Position numbers and translations under genes: made by a program. A DNA stretch of 64,000 nt from an uncultured Clostridia bacterium (lineage in GTDB: Bacteria > Bacillota > Clostridia > TANB77 > UBA1234), in the NCBI GenBank assembly GCA_934149405.1, contig CAKPEV010000003.1:178706-242705 (forward strand). Direction: 5' to 3'. Shown in pieces: positions 1 through 8,854 of this stretch; within the stretch, counting starts at the first letter, position 1; each line of letters starts with the position of its first letter. The notes beneath the pieces were generated by a model. That model had not been told where the DNA came from, searched no databases, and was given only the letters and a program-made list of their open reading frames with translations.

Positions 1-45
1 ATTTTTCTGTTTTATTTTTTGCGCAAAACTATTTTCTTCAAATTG

Positions 46-74
46 TGGCATTCTTTGTGTAGATGTGATATAAT
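46..74 (+). promoter_or_regulatory. possible sigma-A promoter of cca
   Basis: A perfect -10 TATAAT lies at 69-74. The best-placed -35 (TGGCAT at 46-51, 17-bp spacer) is weak. It lies about 44 bp upstream of the cca start. Only the -10 is convincing. Confidence 0.35.
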
Positions 75-117
75 TTCTTTTAGTTTTAATCAACAACTTA
101 TGCTTATAGGGGGAGTT

Positions 118-1345
118 ATGCAAATACTTGAAATTGCTGAAAAGATTGAAAAATCAGGTGGAAAGTTGTATATGGTTGGTGGTGCCGTGCGTGATAAGTT
201 TATGGGCATTGTGCCAAAGGATTATGACTTTTGTGTTACAGGAATGGAGGCAGAAGAGTTTAGTAGTCTATTTCCAGATGCTAAAATTAGAGGCAAATCA
301 TTCCCTGTATTTGACTTAGAAAATTGTGAGTTTGCACTTGCAAGAATTGATAGAAAAGTCTCTAGTGGGCATAAAGGTTTTGATATAGAATCTAACAAAA
401 AAATAACTATAGAAGAGGATTTAAGACGAAGAGACGTAACGATTAATAGTATAGCAATTGATGTTTTAAGCAATGACGTAGTTGATCCGTATAATGGTGT
501 GCAAGATATAAAAAATAAGCTGTTAAGAGCTACTAGTGAAGCCTTTTCGGAGGATCCCTTGAGAGTGTACAGAGTTGCAAAACTTTCAGCGAGATTTGAC
601 TTTGAAGTAGAAAAAAACACACTTGAGATGATGAAAAGTTTGAGAGATGAGCTAAGAACTTTGCCAAACGAAAGAATATATGCGGAATTGTGCGATGCAC
701 TTTCGTCTAATAAGCCAAGTAGATTTTTTGATGTTCTTAGAGACGCAAATTGTTTAGATGTACATTTTAAAGAAATATACGATTTGATTGGCGTAGAGCA
801 ACCTATCGAGCATCATCCTGAAGGAGATGCATATAATCATTCTATGGAAGTTTTAGATAGAGCTTCTAAAAGGACAAATGATATTGTGGTAAGGTTTGCT
901 GCACTTGTTCATGATTTACGGTAAGGCTAAAACGCCTAAAGATGAATGGCCACATCATTATTCACATGATAAAATCGGAGATAAAGTTGTGGCAGAAATG
1001 TGTAATAGATTGCAATTGCCAAATGATTTCAAAAAGGCAGGAATGCTTTCAGCAAGGGAACATATGAGAGCATCTCTATTTGAAGAGATGAGAGCTTCTA
1101 AGAAAGTTGATTTTATTTCGGCGAATTATAGAACGAGATTAGGATTATATGGTCTAGAAGTAATAGTAAATTCGGATAAGGTACGTGAGAAAGATATCAA
1201 ATTTGCTGATTTAGGAATGCAAATGATAAATGAAGTAAATGGAAAAAACATAATAGATAGAGATAATTTTGAAAAAGTAAAAGAAGAGATTAGGGCTAAT
1301 CGAATAAAATGGATTAAAGAAAAGGAGAAAGAGAATGGATTATAA
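118..1345 (+). CDS. cca: CCA tRNA nucleotidyltransferase with HD domain, read through a +1 frameshift
   Basis: The enzyme adds or repairs the 3' CCA end of tRNAs in the cytoplasm. The start at 118 follows a GGGGGA ribosome site. The class II nucleotidyltransferase head is clear: GGAVRD near residue 18, the DYDF metal-binding motif, RRRDVTINSIA, then EDPLRVYRVAK. At residue 268 the zero frame reads tta CGG taa and stops. Skipping C919 gives tta ggt aag, restores the HD motif HDLGK, and opens 141 more codons, for 408 aa in all, a usual length for this family. Both halves match one family across the break. The 3' end overlaps argS by 11 bp, suggesting translational coupling. It could be an inactivated gene or a sequence error, but the same CGG signature recurs in helD and recO. 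Family identification is secure; the frameshift reading is inferred. Confidence 0.85.
916..924 (+). other. +1 frameshift site in cca (tta CGG taa)
   Basis: Zero-frame Leu TTA is followed by CGG (919-921) and at once by a TAA stop. Reading TTA-(C)-GGT-AAG restores HD-L-G-K of the HD domain. It is one of five sites in the window where CGG coincides with a frame break. Confidence 0.7.
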
Positions 1346-3032
1346 AATTGAAATTGCGAAAAAACTTAATGAGATAACAAACATAGATGTGAATGAGCTT
1401 GCTAGTTTTTTAGAGATTCCACCAGATACAACACTTGGAGATTATGCATTCCCATGCTTTAAGCTTGCAAAAGAATTAAAGAAAGCTCCACCAGTAATTG
1501 CAAATGAGATAAAAGAAAAATTAAAACCAGACGAAGTAATAGAAAAAATTAATGTTGTTGGAGGATATTTAAATATCTTTGTTAATAAAGAGGGTTTTGT
1601 TAAATCAGTAATTAGTGAAGCTCTAGAAAAAGGTGAGGATTTTGGAAAAAGCAATATTGGAAATGGAAAGACTATAGTTATTGATTACTCTTCACCAAAC
1701 ATTGCAAAACCATTTCATATTGGACATTTGCGTACAACAGTTATAGGTGGAGCTTTATACAAAATGTATAAGTTTTTAGGATATAACGTTGTTGGAATTA
1801 ATCATCTAGGCGATTGGGGCATGGGTGTTTGCAAAACAATTGCTGGGTATGAGATGTGGAAAGATGAATATGATTTTTCTGTTGATCCAATAAAGTCAAT
1901 ATTAGCTATTTATGTAAGATTCAATAAGTTAGAAAAAGAAGACGAAAGTATAAAAGAACTTGCAAGAAATGCGTTAATCAGACTTGAAAATGGCGATGAA
2001 GAAGTTAAAAAGATTTGGAAATGGATTATAGATATAAGCTTAGAAAATTACAAGAAGATTTATACGTTAATGGATTGTCATTTTGATTCATGGAACGGTG
2101 AAGCTTTTTATAATGATAAGATGGACAGAGTAATTAAAGAGCTTGAGGAAAAGCATTTGTTAGTAGATAGTGAAGGCGCTAAGGTTGTAATGATGCCAGA
2201 TAATATGCCACCATGCATAATAATAACATCTGCTGGAACTACAATATATGCAACACGTGATTTAGCAGCTCTTTTATACAGAATAGATACATATCATTTT
2301 GATAAGGCTTTGTATGTTGTTGGTAGCGAACAATCACTACATTTCAAACAAGTGTTTAAAACATTAGAATTAATGGGATATGAAAAATATGCAAAAGCAT
2401 GTGAACACATTTCATTTGGTCTTATCTTGGACGAGAATGGAGAAAAGATTGGTTCAAGAAAAGGAACAGCTATAACACTAGAAGAAATTTTTGATGAAGC
2501 AATTGAAAAAGCTTTAAAAATAATTGAAGAGAAAAATCCAGATCTAGAAAATAAAGAAGAAGTTGCTAAAATGGTTGGCGTAGGTGCAATTATATTTAAC
2601 GATTTGGCTAATAACAGAGTAAAAGACGAAATCTTCGATTGGAAACAAATATTAAACTTTTCAGGTGAAACAGGTCCATACCTTCAATATACGTACGTAA
2701 GAACACAAAGTATATTAAGAAATGCCGGTATGGATGTTGATTGCAATATTGATTGTTCAAAATTGTTAGATAATGAAGCTGTTGATGTTGTAAAAATGTT
2801 ATCTAATTTTACAGCAACAGTAATAGCTGGTACAGAAAAGAATGAGCCATCATTAATTTCTAGATATTTAATTGATTTGGCTCAAAGCTTTAGTAGATTT
2901 TATAATGAACATCATATAAATTGTGATGACGAAGAAACTAAAAAAGCAAGACTTGCACTTACAAAATGTGTTGGAAATACTATTAAAACTGGTCTTAGTA
3001 TACTTGGTATAAAATGTCCAGAAAAGATGTAA
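1335..3032 (+). CDS. argS: arginyl-tRNA synthetase
   Basis: Class I synthetase that charges tRNA-Arg; 565 aa, the normal length. An N-terminal Add-1-like domain precedes the Rossmann fold with PNIAKPFHIGHL (HIGH motif near residue 128). The KMSKS equivalent is the variant GSRKG near residue 373, as is usual in ArgRS. The C-terminal anticodon-binding region contains GPYLQYTYVRTQSI. The start follows AAGGAGAA and overlaps the end of cca, so the two are probably one transcription unit. It is notable as a neighbour because an arginine codon (CGG) behaves abnormally in this genome; nothing odd is visible in the protein itself. Confidence 0.96.
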   Translation: MDYKIEIAKKLNEITNIDVNELASFLEIPPDTTLGDYAFPCFKLAKELKKAPPVIANEIKEKLKPDEVIEKINVVGGYLNIFVNKEGFVKSVISEALEKGEDFGKSNIGNGKTIVIDYSSPNIAKPFHIGHLRTTVIGGALYKMYKFLGYNVVGINHLGDWGMGVCKTIAGYEMWKDEYDFSVDPIKSILAIYVRFNKLEKEDESIKELARNALIRLENGDEEVKKIWKWIIDISLENYKKIYTLMDCHFDSWNGEAFYNDKMDRVIKELEEKHLLVDSEGAKVVMMPDNMPPCIIITSAGTTIYATRDLAALLYRIDTYHFDKALYVVGSEQSLHFKQVFKTLELMGYEKYAKACEHISFGLILDENGEKIGSRKGTAITLEEIFDEAIEKALKIIEEKNPDLENKEEVAKMVGVGAIIFNDLANNRVKDEIFDWKQILNFSGETGPYLQYTYVRTQSILRNAGMDVDCNIDCSKLLDNEAVDVVKMLSNFTATVIAGTEKNEPSLISRYLIDLAQSFSRFYNEHHINCDDEETKKARLALTKCVGNTIKTGLSILGIKCPEKM

Positions 3033-3063
3033 TTAAACTTTTTGAAAATAGAAGGAGGCTTTT

Positions 3064-4302
3064 ATGAGCAGATACGAAGAGATATTGTCAAAATTAAAAA
3101 AACATAATCAAGAACAATTATTAAATTTTTATAATGAACTTGACGAGAATGAGAAAGCGGACTTATTAAATCAAATAGATAAAATTAATTTGGAGCAGGT
3201 TGATGAGCTATATGCTCACAGAAAAGATGCACCGGATGCGAACAAGAAGATAGAGAATATACCTGTTGTGAAAAAAGAAAAATTAAGCGATGCCGAGAAA
3301 AAGGAATACGACGAAATAGGCAAAAAGATAATAAAGGATAAAAGAATTGCAGTTTGTCAAATGGCAGGTGGGCAAGGAACAAGACTTGGACATAATGGAC
3401 CAAAAGGTACATTAATTGTAGATAAAATAAATCCACCTAAGTCAATTTTTGAGTTGTTTGCAGATAAGCTAAAGAAAACGTATGAAACATGCGGAGTAAA
3501 AGTAAGATGGTATGTTATGACAAGCAACGTAAATGATGCTGAGACAAGAAAATTCTTTGAAGATAACAATTACTTTGATTACGGAAAAGAAAATGTAAAA
3601 TTCTTTGTACAAGGTGAACTTCCACTTTTAGATGAGAATGGAAAAATTGTACTTAAAGAAAAAGGGAAAGTCTTCATGGCTCCTGATGGAAACGGCGGAA
3701 TTTATGAGGCTTTAAGAAAAAATGAAATATTAGAGGAAATGAAAAAAGACGGCATAGATTATTTAGGAATTGGAAATGTAGATAATATTCTAATAAATAT
3801 GCTAGATACAATTTTTATAGGCTTGATGGTGAAAAACAATTATGAACTTGCAACAAAGACAACAACAAAAGTTTCACCAGAAGAAAAAGTTGGTGTTGTG
3901 TGCTTGATGGATGGCAAACCAGGTGTAGTTGAGTATACAGAGATAACAGAAGAAATGGCAAATGAAAGAAATGAAGAGGGAGAATTATTATTTGGTGAGG
4001 GCTACTTTGGATGTTCAATTTTTAGTAGAACCTTATTAGAAAGGATAACTGATAAATTATACTTTCATGCGGCATTTAAAAAGAATGAATATGTTTTGCC
4101 AAACGGTAAAATATCTCAAAGTGATGTACCGAACACGTATAAGTTTGAAGCGTTTATTTTTGAAGGATTTAATGTTTCAAAAAATCTACTTGTCTTGAGT
4201 GTAAATAGAAAAGACGAGTTTGCACCAATAAAAAATAGAGAAGGAGTGGACAGTGTCGAAACTGCAGCTGCACTATATAACGAGTTTATAAATAGAAGTT
4301 AA
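3064..4302 (+). CDS. UDPGP-family UDP-sugar pyrophosphorylase
   Basis: Cytoplasmic nucleotidyltransferase of the eukaryotic-type UDPGP/UAP1 family, which makes UDP-GlcNAc or UDP-glucose from UTP and the sugar-1-phosphate. The signature QMAGGQGTRLG near residue 99 and the following GPKGTL are the nucleotide-binding loop. GIGNVDNILI and a C-terminal KFEAFIFEGF segment are also family-like. The 412-aa length fits short bacterial members. It is preceded by an AAGGAGGC ribosome site 32 bp after argS and followed by a long hairpin. Substrate preference (GlcNAc-1-P versus glucose-1-P) cannot be told from the sequence. Confidence 0.88.
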   Translation: MSRYEEILSKLKKHNQEQLLNFYNELDENEKADLLNQIDKINLEQVDELYAHRKDAPDANKKIENIPVVKKEKLSDAEKKEYDEIGKKIIKDKRIAVCQMAGGQGTRLGHNGPKGTLIVDKINPPKSIFELFADKLKKTYETCGVKVRWYVMTSNVNDAETRKFFEDNNYFDYGKENVKFFVQGELPLLDENGKIVLKEKGKVFMAPDGNGGIYEALRKNEILEEMKKDGIDYLGIGNVDNILINMLDTIFIGLMVKNNYELATKTTTKVSPEEKVGVVCLMDGKPGVVEYTEITEEMANERNEEGELLFGEGYFGCSIFSRTLLERITDKLYFHAAFKKNEYVLPNGKISQSDVPNTYKFEAFIFEGFNVSKNLLVLSVNRKDEFAPIKNREGVDSVETAAALYNEFINRS

Positions 4303-4311
4303 AATATATTT

Positions 4312-4386
4312 AAGATGTACAATATAGAATTGTGAATGCATAGAATGATTTATGTCACTTGCAGAAACTTCTATTTTGTACATCTT
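4312..4386 (+). terminator. long inverted repeat, probable terminator
   Basis: Arms at 4312-4329 and 4369-4386 are 18 bp with one mismatch and enclose a 39-nt loop. The right arm runs into TTTTTA. It lies after the pyrophosphorylase gene and before the sigma-factor promoter. The loop is larger than usual for an intrinsic terminator. Confidence 0.6.
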
Positions 4387-4470
4387 TTTACATGTGTAGA
4401 AATAAAGTAACATGACGATACAAAAAATAACAGTATAAGTAAAAAAATAACAAATTTATCTTCAAAAGAA

Positions 4471-4500
4471 TTGACATAATTTAAGCCTCAGTGCTATAAT
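4471..4500 (+). promoter_or_regulatory. sigma-A promoter of the ECF sigma operon
   Basis: Consensus TTGACA at 4471-4476 and TATAAT at 4495-4500 with an 18-bp spacer, about 60 bp upstream of the sigma-factor start. Confidence 0.8.
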
Positions 4501-4562
4501 GTGTAGCAGGTTACCTAAATTAGATAGATAAATGATAGAACATAAGGAGGGTACGAATAGAA

Positions 4563-5120
4563 ATGTTTGGGCATAATAAAGAAGAAGAATCGGATGTAGA
4601 TAAAATAGGAGTAATGTATGATAAATATAGAATAATGATGTACAGAGAAGCATTTAAAATATTGAAAGATGACGGCCTTGCGGAAGATACAGTACATCAA
4701 TCATTTTTGAAATTGATGAATAATATAGAAAAGATAGATATACATGAAGAAAATAAAACAAGAAACTTACTAATTATTATTGCTAGAAACACAGCTATTG
4801 ATATTTACAAGAAAAGGCTTTACTTAAATCAAAATTCTAATTCGCTTGATTTCGAATTGGGTGAAGATGATGAGGGACCAATTGATTATGTGGAGCCTTC
4901 AAAAATAGTTATCGATAAAGAAACAGTAAGCAAAGTTACAAAGGCGATTGGTGACCTTCCTGAAATTTATAGAGATGTACTTTTGCTTGAAAAAGTATAT
5001 GGTAACACAAGAGAAGAAATAGCTGAATTACTAAATATCAGTTATGAAACAACTAAGAAAAGAAGCTTACGAGCAAGAAAGATGCTTGCGGAAGCTTTGG
5101 AGAGAGAGGATCTGAAGTGA
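4563..5120 (+). CDS. ECF-type RNA polymerase sigma factor
   Basis: 185-aa sigma-70 family factor. Region 2 is visible (YREAFKILKDDGLAEDTVHQ, then NLLIIIARNTAIDIYKKR) and region 4 has the helix-turn-helix YGNTREEIAELLNISYETTKKR. An AAGGAGGG site precedes the ATG. It stops one base before the start of the membrane protein at 5122, the classic arrangement of an ECF sigma factor with its anti-sigma factor. The regulon is unknown; the secreted protein at 6002 is a candidate target by position only. Confidence 0.9.
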   Translation: MFGHNKEEESDVDKIGVMYDKYRIMMYREAFKILKDDGLAEDTVHQSFLKLMNNIEKIDIHEENKTRNLLIIIARNTAIDIYKKRLYLNQNSNSLDFELGEDDEGPIDYVEPSKIVIDKETVSKVTKAIGDLPEIYRDVLLLEKVYGNTREEIAELLNISYETTKKRSLRARKMLAEALEREDLK

Positions 5121-5121
5121 T

Positions 5122-5910
5122 ATGGAAGATAAATTTTTAAATGAAGTACTAGAGAAAATAATCGAAGATGCGGCTAAAATGTATGTTGAAGGAGAAAACG
5201 AAAACATTGACACAAAATTAGAAAATGAGAAAGTAGAATTTTCTGATGTGCATAATGCTAAGATGAAAAAGCTATTCAAAGAAATAAAAAACAGAGAAAA
5301 CAAAAAGACTGCAATGTGTGTGGCAAAAAGAGTTGCTATAATAGTATTGTGCGTTATGTTAATAACAGCTGGGCTTGTTGGTACTGTCGAGGCATGGAGA
5401 AAAGAAGTTATTAAATTTATAATGAAGAGTAATGATAATAATTATATGAGTATTTCTTTTGGAGACGATAATAATTCTGGAGAAACAGAAGAAAATAGAG
5501 AATTTGAGGAATCGGGAGACGTCTCGGGTGATGTAATAATAAATAAAGAGGATAATACCTACATAATCGATGGAATACATTTTATGTATGTGCCGGAGGG
5601 GTTTGAGTTTGTCAAGAAAAATGAAAGTGGAAAGGCACAATATTATAGTTTTAAGAAAGAAGAGGATAACAAATTAATAAAATTAAAGAAAGAAACAATA
5701 AGTGACATTGGTAAATTGGTGGATATAGAAGAAGCAAGCAACGAAAAATACACATTTGAAGATAAAGAAGTATTTAAAGTAAAAAAAGGTTCTAGGGTTT
5801 ATTATGTTTGGAACGTAGAAAACATCTTATATGGTGTTTGTTCAGATATAGAAGATGAAAAAATTATACTTAAATTTATCGAAAATATAAAAATTTTGAA
5901 AAATATTTAA
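5122..5910 (+). CDS. membrane anti-sigma factor with DUF4367-like C-terminus
   Basis: 262 aa. A soluble N-terminal part (1-70) would bind the sigma factor. One transmembrane helix lies near residues 73-92 (VAIIVLCVMLITAGLVG). An acidic extracytoplasmic linker carries two SGD motifs (EESGDVSGDV, about 130-139). The C-terminal domain resembles DUF4367 (FEDKEVFKVKKGSRVYYVW; ILKFIENIKIL). The gene follows the sigma gene by 1 bp, so the two are coupled. The role as anti-sigma is inferred from topology and position; the DUF4367 call is by pattern only. Confidence 0.75.
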   Translation: MEDKFLNEVLEKIIEDAAKMYVEGENENIDTKLENEKVEFSDVHNAKMKKLFKEIKNRENKKTAMCVAKRVAIIVLCVMLITAGLVGTVEAWRKEVIKFIMKSNDNNYMSISFGDDNNSGETEENREFEESGDVSGDVIINKEDNTYIIDGIHFMYVPEGFEFVKKNESGKAQYYSFKKEEDNKLIKLKKETISDIGKLVDIEEASNEKYTFEDKEVFKVKKGSRVYYVWNVENILYGVCSDIEDEKIILKFIENIKILKNI

Positions 5911-5927
5911 AAAATTTGTCCCTTTTT

Positions 5928-5995
5928 CCCCCTTTTATTAGTTATATATATGTGAGTGTAAAAAACATGCACATATACAAACTAATAAAAGGGGG
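5928..5995 (+). promoter_or_regulatory. long hairpin masking the ribosome site of the next gene
   Basis: Perfect 14-bp arms lie at 5928-5941 (CCCCCTTTTATTAG) and 5982-5995 (CTAATAAAAGGGGG). A second, imperfect helix (5942-5954 with 5970-5981) stacks inside. The right arm contains the AAAAGGGGG ribosome site of the gene starting at 6002. No T-run follows, so it is not a normal terminator. It could control translation or protect the 5' end of the mRNA. Confidence 0.7.
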
Positions 5996-6001
5996 ATTTA
6001 T

Positions 6002-6430
6002 ATGTTGAAAAAGAAGTTGTCGAAGAAGTTTTTTGCATTATTACTTGTTGCAGTATGTTTAGTGGTTGGATCATTATCATTTGCTAGTATGGAGTGGGAT
6101 TATTTAATAGACCTAAGTAATGCACTTAGCAAAACCAAAACTACATTAGGAAGAAAAGCATTAGAGTGCTATGGTAGTACAATGGTCGATGGACAACTTG
6201 GTGCAGGTGTTTGGGTATTGCTTCAAGAAATAGATGAGAGTGGAGACTGGATAACCGTTACTGGCTGGAGTGCATTTGATAGCGAATTTGCACAAGTTGA
6301 TGAAATACATGCAGTTGGCACAGGCACATACCAATTACAAGTTTACCACACAGCATATGCAGAAGACGATACAACGTTTTCTAACCCATTAGAAGGTCAA
6401 TACAGCTATAGTGTTCAACAAACATATTAA
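6002..6430 (+). CDS. small secreted protein, DUF6147-like
   Basis: 142 aa with a clear signal peptide: MLKKKLSKKFF, a hydrophobic core ALLLVAVCLVVGSLSFA, and likely cleavage near residue 28. The mature part of about 113 aa is rich in Trp/Tyr/Gly and reads like a small beta-sandwich (GVWVLLQEID, WITVTGWSAFD, GTYQLQVYHTAYAED). It resembles short secreted Firmicutes proteins of the DUF6147 type, but that call is from memory of pattern. Its ribosome site lies in the right arm of a strong hairpin. It follows the sigma/anti-sigma pair and could belong to the same regulon. Function unknown. Confidence 0.65.
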   Translation: MLKKKLSKKFFALLLVAVCLVVGSLSFASMEWDYLIDLSNALSKTKTTLGRKALECYGSTMVDGQLGAGVWVLLQEIDESGDWITVTGWSAFDSEFAQVDEIHAVGTGTYQLQVYHTAYAEDDTTFSNPLEGQYSYSVQQTY

Positions 6431-7123
6431 TATTTAATTTGGTATCCTCGTGTATATGGTGGATGTTCCTAGACGATTGTTCACCATATATGCGTTGATA
6501 TATATTTTCTGCCACACTTAAATAATATATTGGCGTTTAAGGTGAGCAGAAGTTTTCTAACATTAAAAGAAATATCTTACAAAAACAATAAAGTTATAAT
6601 ATTTTTATATAAGCCAAGTCTTATAAACAAAAATGATGTTTGAGTGTTATTTATTTTATAAATTCGCAAAAATATCATGTTTTTGTCTGCCAGCTTGTAA
6701 GATGTTTTCTTTTATGTTTTTCCCCGTTTTTGAACATGTTATATTAGAAGAATAAGTTGCGATCCCGATGAAATCATATTTCACGTAATTTAGCTGTCGA
6801 ACTTTATATACTTATTTACGATTCCTATATAAAGAACTATTGGCATATATCTTCTATAATGTGTGAGAAAATGTTACAAGAATGAAAGGTGTGGAAGATA
6901 AAAATTATTTGTAAGACTTAAATAATGTATAGGATTTACCCGATTCTATACAATTCTATCTATCCTTTATCAATTTCGTTCAATTGCTTTAAAACATTTG
7001 AGCGAACTATTACTTATATAAAACCGTTTATAACTTTATTGTAAATCTTTCTATAAAGAAGATTGCATGCAAAAGCATGTTTAATAAAAGACAAAGCTCA
7101 TGATTTTCATGGGCTTTTTTTTG
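6431..7123 (+). ncRNA. gene-free stretch, candidate structured RNA
   Basis: About 830 bp (6431-7263) carries no credible ORF. It is dense in helices: 6453-6461/6482-6490, 6507-6512/6546-6551, 6608-6613/6620-6625, 6766-6774/6778-6785, 6802-6810/6826-6834, 6978-6984/6998-7004, and a CATGC-AAAA-GCATG hairpin near 7065-7079. A perfect 14-nt complement joins 6585-6598 to 7029-7042. A good intrinsic terminator closes the stretch at 7093-7122. An 18-nt direct repeat (two mismatches) lies at 6516-6533 and 6916-6933. It does not match tmRNA, RNase P, SRP or 6S features that I know. The limits, and whether it is transcribed, are inferred. Confidence 0.35.
7093..7122 (+). terminator. intrinsic terminator
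   Basis: AAAGCTCATGA (7093-7103) pairs with TCATGGGCTTT (7107-7117) around a TTT loop, followed by a T-run to 7122. No protein gene lies just upstream, so it implies a non-coding transcript or read-through from 6002. Confidence 0.85.
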
Positions 7124-7263
7124 CGCTACGAAAAGAATTATTATGTATATTGCAGAGCTTTATTAGGTATATGACTTTGACAATTTTAGCTTTTTATATA
7201 TCCGAAATCAAAAGTTCTTTTTTTGATGGTTAGTCCATATATATTAGATATCTGGAGGTTGAT

Positions 7264-8799
7264 ATGAGAAAGCTTACACTTTTGAAAAATGCTGTTATCT
7301 TAACGGTTACGTCATTTATATTAAGAACTTTTGGAATGGTTGTTAGACTATATGTTTCAAATAAAATTGGTGCTGAGGGAATGGGACTTTATCAGCTTAT
7401 TATATCTATTTACGTGCTTGCAAGTACATTTGTTACAGCAGGTGTTAGAACTACAATAATAAGGCTAGTTACAGATGCTATTGCAAGGAGAGAAAGTAAT
7501 GGAAATATAAGAAAGATAATGATTAAATCTACGATTATATCTTCGATAGTTTCTGTTTTTGCCATTTTCCTATTTTATTTTCTGGCTGAGCCAATAAGTA
7601 TATATTTTCTTAAAGATGAAAGATGTATTTTGTCCATAAAAATATTAGTCTTAGTATTACCTTTTCTAGCTGTTGAATCTTGTTGTAAAGGATATTTTTT
7701 AGCTAAGAGAAGAGTTATTTTTAATTCGTTAGCACAACTTTTTGAACAGTTTGTTAGAATAGTATTTTTGTTTATTTTCTTGGAGGTGTGGGGGAAGAAA
7801 AGCCTTGAAAGTGTTTGTATGCTGATAATCTTAAGTGATATGATTTCAGAGTCAGCATCATGCATGTTTGTATATTTTAAATATAGGAAAGAAACCAAAA
7901 GTTTCAATCCTAAAGGCCATAATGGTTTTAGGCTTTCTGAGTTTTTTGATATATCATTTCCTGTTGCATTAGATAAATACATAACATCAATATTAAAAAC
8001 AATAGAAAACATATTAATTCCTAATATGCTTACAATATATACGATGTCACGAGAATTATCGCTTTCACAATTTGGATACCTTAAAGGAATGGCACTGCCA
8101 CTCATATTTTTTCCAGCATCTTTTTTAACTGCTATTTCAACGCTTTTAATGCCAGAAGCGTCTGAGGCGAAGGTTTTAAAACAAACGGGAAAGATTACAA
8201 AATTAGTTGAGAAGACAATACAGTTTACTTTAGGAGCTGGAATAATAATTGCAATGATATTTTTTGTGTATTCTAAAGAGATTGGTAATGTGTTCTATAA
8301 AACGGATGAAATAGCCTTTTATATAAAATGGTTAGCACCAATAATTCCTTTTATGTATTTAGAAAGTGCTATTTCTGGAATGATGCAAGGACTTAATCAA
8401 CAAAGAAAGGCACTTAAATATAATGTTATAGACTCCACTTTGAGAATTAGTTTAATATTGTTAGTGTTACCGAAATATGGTATCAAAGGTTTTCTATTAA
8501 TAATGTACATAAGCAATATAACAACGTCTATGTTAAATTTAATAAGATTATTAAAAGTTTCAAAAACAAAATTCAATTTCGATTTTTGGCTTTTAAAACC
8601 AGTGTTAGCATCATTTGCTTCCATAGTTTTTGAAGAAATCGTTTTTAAATATATAACGGTTACAAATGTAATATTGAATATAATTTTAAGGATATCTGCA
8701 ATTGCTTTTTCTTATATTGTGTTATTATTCTTATTTGGAATAATCGAGAAGGAGCATATAGAAAAAGTGTTGTATAGAAGAAAAGCTAAATATGTATAA
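7264..8799 (+). CDS. SpoVB-like oligosaccharide flippase (MOP superfamily)
   Basis: 511-aa polytopic membrane protein with about 14 hydrophobic segments. The N-terminus (NAVILTVTSFILRTFGM, then GAEGMGLYQLI) is characteristic of stage V sporulation protein B and related polysaccharide exporters, which move lipid-linked sugars across membranes during spore cortex or wall synthesis. A GGAGGT ribosome site supports the start. It is followed 55 bp later by a BofC-like gene, another sporulation-type function. It could instead serve a capsule or teichoic pathway, since the family is broad. Confidence 0.82.
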   Translation: MRKLTLLKNAVILTVTSFILRTFGMVVRLYVSNKIGAEGMGLYQLIISIYVLASTFVTAGVRTTIIRLVTDAIARRESNGNIRKIMIKSTIISSIVSVFAIFLFYFLAEPISIYFLKDERCILSIKILVLVLPFLAVESCCKGYFLAKRRVIFNSLAQLFEQFVRIVFLFIFLEVWGKKSLESVCMLIILSDMISESASCMFVYFKYRKETKSFNPKGHNGFRLSEFFDISFPVALDKYITSILKTIENILIPNMLTIYTMSRELSLSQFGYLKGMALPLIFFPASFLTAISTLLMPEASEAKVLKQTGKITKLVEKTIQFTLGAGIIIAMIFFVYSKEIGNVFYKTDEIAFYIKWLAPIIPFMYLESAISGMMQGLNQQRKALKYNVIDSTLRISLILLVLPKYGIKGFLLIMYISNITTSMLNLIRLLKVSKTKFNFDFWLLKPVLASFASIVFEEIVFKYITVTNVILNIILRISAIAFSYIVLLFLFGIIEKEHIEKVLYRRKAKYV

Positions 8800-8854
8800 T
8801 ATTTGAAAATTTGCTAAAAATACTCTTGATATATAAGATACGGAGGTTTTAAAT

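Noticed and set aside
46..74. Sigma-54 promoter (TGGCAT) before cca
   Set aside because: The GC element at -12 is missing; a sigma-A -10 is a better match.
118..1345. cca as a pseudogene with a simple frameshift mutation
   Set aside because: The remainder is intact and overlaps argS, and the same CGG-linked break occurs in helD and three times in recO. A common decoding explanation fits better, although read support could not be checked.
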